Below, piece after piece: positions 31,470 through 33,540 of a stretch of 33,540 bases of DNA (position 1 is its first letter; each line of letters opens with the position of its first letter). This DNA is from an uncultured Acetatifactor sp. (GTDB taxonomy: Bacteria > Bacillota > Clostridia > Lachnospirales > Lachnospiraceae), in assembly GCA_910578185.1 (NCBI GenBank), contig CAJTPN010000005.1:141525-175064 (forward strand). The letters are read 5' to 3'. The notes under the pieces were generated by a model. The model had not been told where the DNA came from. It searched no databases and saw only the letters and a program-made list of their open reading frames with translations. Both the position numbers and the translations under genes were made by a program.

Positions 31470-31943
31470 TGAAAATGCTCTTTGCCAAAACAGCCGAAAC
31501 CTACTTATCCGCCGGTAAAAAAATAGGCTCTTTTTGCCCTTTTCCCACAGCTTCCCGGCGTGAAGAATATAATTTCACTGCCCCGTAAGCTGAAGCGAAA
31601 CCTGATTGCTTTGGGTGAAAAATATCTGGGTTATTCGTTTCCCGTCATTCGGGCTACAGATTTCATGGTTTATAAGCGCACAGGCAACCATGTGGATTAT
31701 GAGGCAAAATATTTTGCCAGGCGCTACGCCCTGAATTCCCTTGTGACGGCGGAATGCATTGAATACCAAGGACGCTTTACAAATGATATCGTCAACGGTA
31801 TCTTTGCCTTCTGCGAGGAAAGCGCATGGCAGCTTCCCCCCCACAATTCCTGTCCGGGCGACGGCCCCCAGGCGATCCTGCCTGACGCCGCGCGCCCCGT
31901 ATTGAATTTGTTTGCATGCGACACAGGCACAATGCTTGCATGA
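31470..31943 (+). pseudogene. N-terminal remnant of a heparinase II/III-like uronyl lyase, frameshifted and truncated
   Basis: From ATG at 31470 the frame reads MLFAKTAETYLSAGKK then CPFPTASRREEYN, matching the family's opening (xFPFPxxxDRxxW), and hits TAA soon after about 31610. The family similarity continues one frame over: LPRKLKRNLIALGEKYLGYSF, ATDFMVYKRTGNHVDYEAKY, RYALNSLVTAECIEYQGRF and AFCEESAWQLPPHNS. It ends at a TGA after LNLFACDTGTMLA (31943). Intact members have about 600 residues and an alpha-alpha toroid lyase domain followed by a beta-sandwich; only the first 155 or so are left. The gene is therefore dead. It once belonged with the neighbouring polysaccharide genes. Confidence 0.8.
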
Positions 31944-31964
31944 TTGGCACAAAATTTTTACAAA

Positions 31965-31980
31965 TGACATGTTTATGTCA
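31965..31980. promoter_or_regulatory. Operator-like dyad upstream of the CmpB-type gene
   Basis: TGACAT-GTTT-ATGTCA is a perfect 6+4+6 dyad, 10 bases upstream of a TATACT (31990-31995) that may serve as -10. Its position in the -35/spacer area suits a repressor or activator. Confidence 0.5.
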
Positions 31981-32013
31981 AATAATTACTATACTATAAC
32001 AAAAGAGGTAATC

Positions 32014-33354
32014 ATGGAATACTCATTGAACAATTTGGTCTGGTTATTTATCATCTACTCCTTTGCAGGCTGGTGTACCGAAGTATGCGCCTCCGCAATC
32101 AGCCGCAGAAAATTTGTAAACCGAGGCTTTGTGAACAGTCCCCTCTGCCCCATTTATGGCTTTGGCGCGGTGCTATTCGCCGTATTCCTGCCAGAATTAA
32201 CCGGGAATCCCTTTTTCCTGTTTTTAGGCGGTCTGTTGCTGGCCACCACCCTGGAATATGCCACAGGTATGGCAATGGAACGAATTTTCCGCAAAAAGCT
32301 GTGGGACTATTCCCATATTAAATATAATTTAAACGGTTATGTCTGTGTCAGATACTCTCTATTATGGGGGCTGCTTGCACTGGCCACCATGCTCTTCATC
32401 AACCCCGCCCTGTGCGGGATGCTGGGGCTGATTCCCTATCCGATCACTCTGGTGCTGCAATGGGCCGCAGTTATCCTGCTGCTCCTGGATTTTATCACCA
32501 CAGCCATGTCCGTCCTTGGCATGCGCATCACGGCTAAACGGCTCTCACAACTGTCTGAGGGAATGCAGCATACCTCAAAATTTCTGGAAAACAAACTAAC
32601 TGTCAACATCCAGAAACGTATGCAGAAATCCTTTCCCTCCATTGACAGAGAGACAATCATTGAAGATATTCGCAAAACTACGGAAAGCACCGACGCCAAA
32701 GCCAGAATCTTTGCCCGGGGATGCAGCTTTTACAAATTGGTATCTCTGTTTTTCATAGGCGCTTTCCTGGGCGATATCACCGAAACCATCTTCTGCTTTG
32801 CCACCACAGGCATTCTGATGAGCCGCAGCAGTGTAGTCTACGGCCCCTTCAGCATTGTATGGGGCCTGGGCTGCGCACTTTTGACCGTCTTCCTATACCG
32901 TTATCGGAATAAAAGCGATGGCTATATCTTTGTGGCCGGTACCCTGCTGGGCGGTGTCTATGAATATGTCTGCAGCGTGTTTACGGAACTGGTCTTCGGA
33001 ACCGTTTTTTGGGATTACAGCGGTTTCACCTTTAACCTGGGAGGTCGTATCAATCTGTTGTTTTGTTTTTTCTGGGGGATCGCGACGGTGGTATGGCTTA
33101 AATTTTTCTATCCCAGACTTTCAAACCTGGTGGAAAAGCTGCCTTACCGGGCCGGAAGAATAATTTGCAACTGTATGATTGTATTTATGATTATCAATAT
33201 GATCATCTCGTCTTTGGCTCTGGCTCGCTATACGGAACGCCACACCGTTCCCGGTGAAGCCGCCGCACCAAATGCCATCGAGGAGTTTCTGGATTCACGC
33301 TTTCCAGATGAAAGGATAGAAAGGATCTATCCCAACGCCATCATTGTGGATTAA
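32014..33354 (+). CDS. Putative ABC transporter permease, CmpB-type (PF06541-like), two repeats
   Basis: The 446-residue membrane protein contains two copies of the ABC_trans_CmpB-like domain. In copy 1 (about 10-150): YSFAGWCTEVCASAI, NRGFVNSPLCPIYGFGAV, LEYATGMAMERIF and KKLWDYSHIKYNLNGYVC. In copy 2 (about 245-385): GDITETIFCF, SSVVYGPFSIVWGLGC, VYEYVCSVFTELVFG and FWDYSGFTFNLGGRINL. The shared core is W-E or T-E, then R-G-x-x-x-x-P-x-x-P-I-Y-G-x-G, then a final W-D-Y-S. A cytoplasmic linker (about 170-240) separates them. The name is a database label; no ATPase is next to it and transport has not been shown for the family. The ATG at 32014 follows GAGG; the longer frame from 31912 overlaps the heparinase remnant and is rejected. 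Confidence 0.85.
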   Translation: MEYSLNNLVWLFIIYSFAGWCTEVCASAISRRKFVNRGFVNSPLCPIYGFGAVLFAVFLPELTGNPFFLFLGGLLLATTLEYATGMAMERIFRKKLWDYSHIKYNLNGYVCVRYSLLWGLLALATMLFINPALCGMLGLIPYPITLVLQWAAVILLLLDFITTAMSVLGMRITAKRLSQLSEGMQHTSKFLENKLTVNIQKRMQKSFPSIDRETIIEDIRKTTESTDAKARIFARGCSFYKLVSLFFIGAFLGDITETIFCFATTGILMSRSSVVYGPFSIVWGLGCALLTVFLYRYRNKSDGYIFVAGTLLGGVYEYVCSVFTELVFGTVFWDYSGFTFNLGGRINLLFCFFWGIATVVWLKFFYPRLSNLVEKLPYRAGRIICNCMIVFMIINMIISSLALARYTERHTVPGEAAAPNAIEEFLDSRFPDERIERIYPNAIIVD

Positions 33355-33468
33355 CTTCACATACCATAAGGGAATTTTAAGAAGTACAGCAGCATTACAT
33401 TCGTCTACACGCTCAAACCAAATTGGCTTGCAGCATAGCACAATGAATGCGGCGTTGACTTGACTATT

Positions 33469-33540
33469 GCTCAACGAGCAATATATGCTCAACGAGCAAT
33501 ATATGCTCAACGAGCAATATATGCTCAACGAGCAATATAT
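33469..33540. repeat. 18-base tandem repeat, four units, running off the window end
   Basis: The unit GCTCAACGAGCAATATAT occurs exactly four times without change (33469, 33487, 33505, 33523) and continues beyond the window. Each unit contains the small dyad TGCTC-AAC-GAGCA, so single strands can form regular hairpins. No spacer variation is seen, so it is a minisatellite, not a CRISPR array. The length 18 keeps a reading frame: the minus strand reads as repeated SIYCSL. Confidence 0.95.

Noticed and set aside
31912..32013. N-terminal extension of the CmpB-type protein
   Set aside because: It overlaps the heparinase remnant and the promoter/operator dyad; ATG at 32014 has a GAGG site and matches the family start.
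33469..33540. Tandem repeat considered as a CRISPR array
   Set aside because: Units are contiguous and identical with no unique spacers, and no cas genes are present.

Overview
The window looks like a chromosomal segment of a gut-type Lachnospiraceae bacterium (Clostridia). This is inferred from moderate GC, strong AGGAGG-type ribosome sites, MecA, a Bce-type peptide-resistance module, an AgrC/LytTR pair, a GH95 fucosidase and L-fucose isomerase. No tRNA, rRNA, CRISPR array or intact mobile element was seen. Layout from left to right: (1) 1-3500, sugar catabolism: the 3' part of a GH28 pectinase (+) converging on fucI-fucU (-). (2) 3500-4840, a MazG-like small protein and a RimJ/RimL-type acetyltransferase (+). 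(3) 4909-8757, ion transport: a NifX-like metal-cofactor protein (-), divergent from a complete promoter / yybP-ykoY manganese riboswitch / intrinsic terminator / Ca2+:Na+ antiporter unit, then a Na/Pi cotransporter with a PhoU domain. (4) 8798-15479 (all -): a membrane-anchored diguanylate cyclase with an unusual structured leader, an AgrC-like kinase with a LytTR regulator, and a two-gene glycolipid synthase/flippase operon. (5) 15800-18606 (-): an AAC(6')-like acetyltransferase, a GT2-GtrA glycosyltransferase and a broken MATE transporter. (6) 18775-23433 (-): a complete bceA-bceB-bceR-bceS-like antimicrobial-peptide sensing and detoxification operon. (7) 23720-24545: decayed gene fragments and tandem terminators. 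(8) 24561-26433 (-): mecA and an SPL-family radical SAM protein. (9) 26667-28118 (+): a secreted, membrane-tethered PIG-L-type deacetylase. (10) 28130-31084 (-): a GH95 alpha-L-fucosidase with a downstream RdgB/HAM1 pyrophosphatase. (11) 31300-31943 (+): a truncated, frameshifted heparinase II/III remnant. (12) 32014-33354 (+): a two-repeat CmpB-type putative ABC permease. The window ends inside an 18-bp tandem repeat. How the genes fit together: GH95 would release L-fucose from host or plant glycans, and FucU and FucI would feed it into catabolism. GH28 and the dead heparinase-like gene suggest an ancestral polysaccharide-use region that is partly decaying. The Bce operon, MATE remnant, AAC(6')-like enzyme and TipAS fragment suggest exposure to antimicrobials. 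The strongest regulatory observations are the manganese riboswitch (5531-5670) and a possibly undescribed structured leader upstream of the diguanylate cyclase (10740-10850). In that leader one segment can pair with either of two copies of the same sequence. All functional assignments come from reading motifs by eye and from remembered family features; no database search was run.
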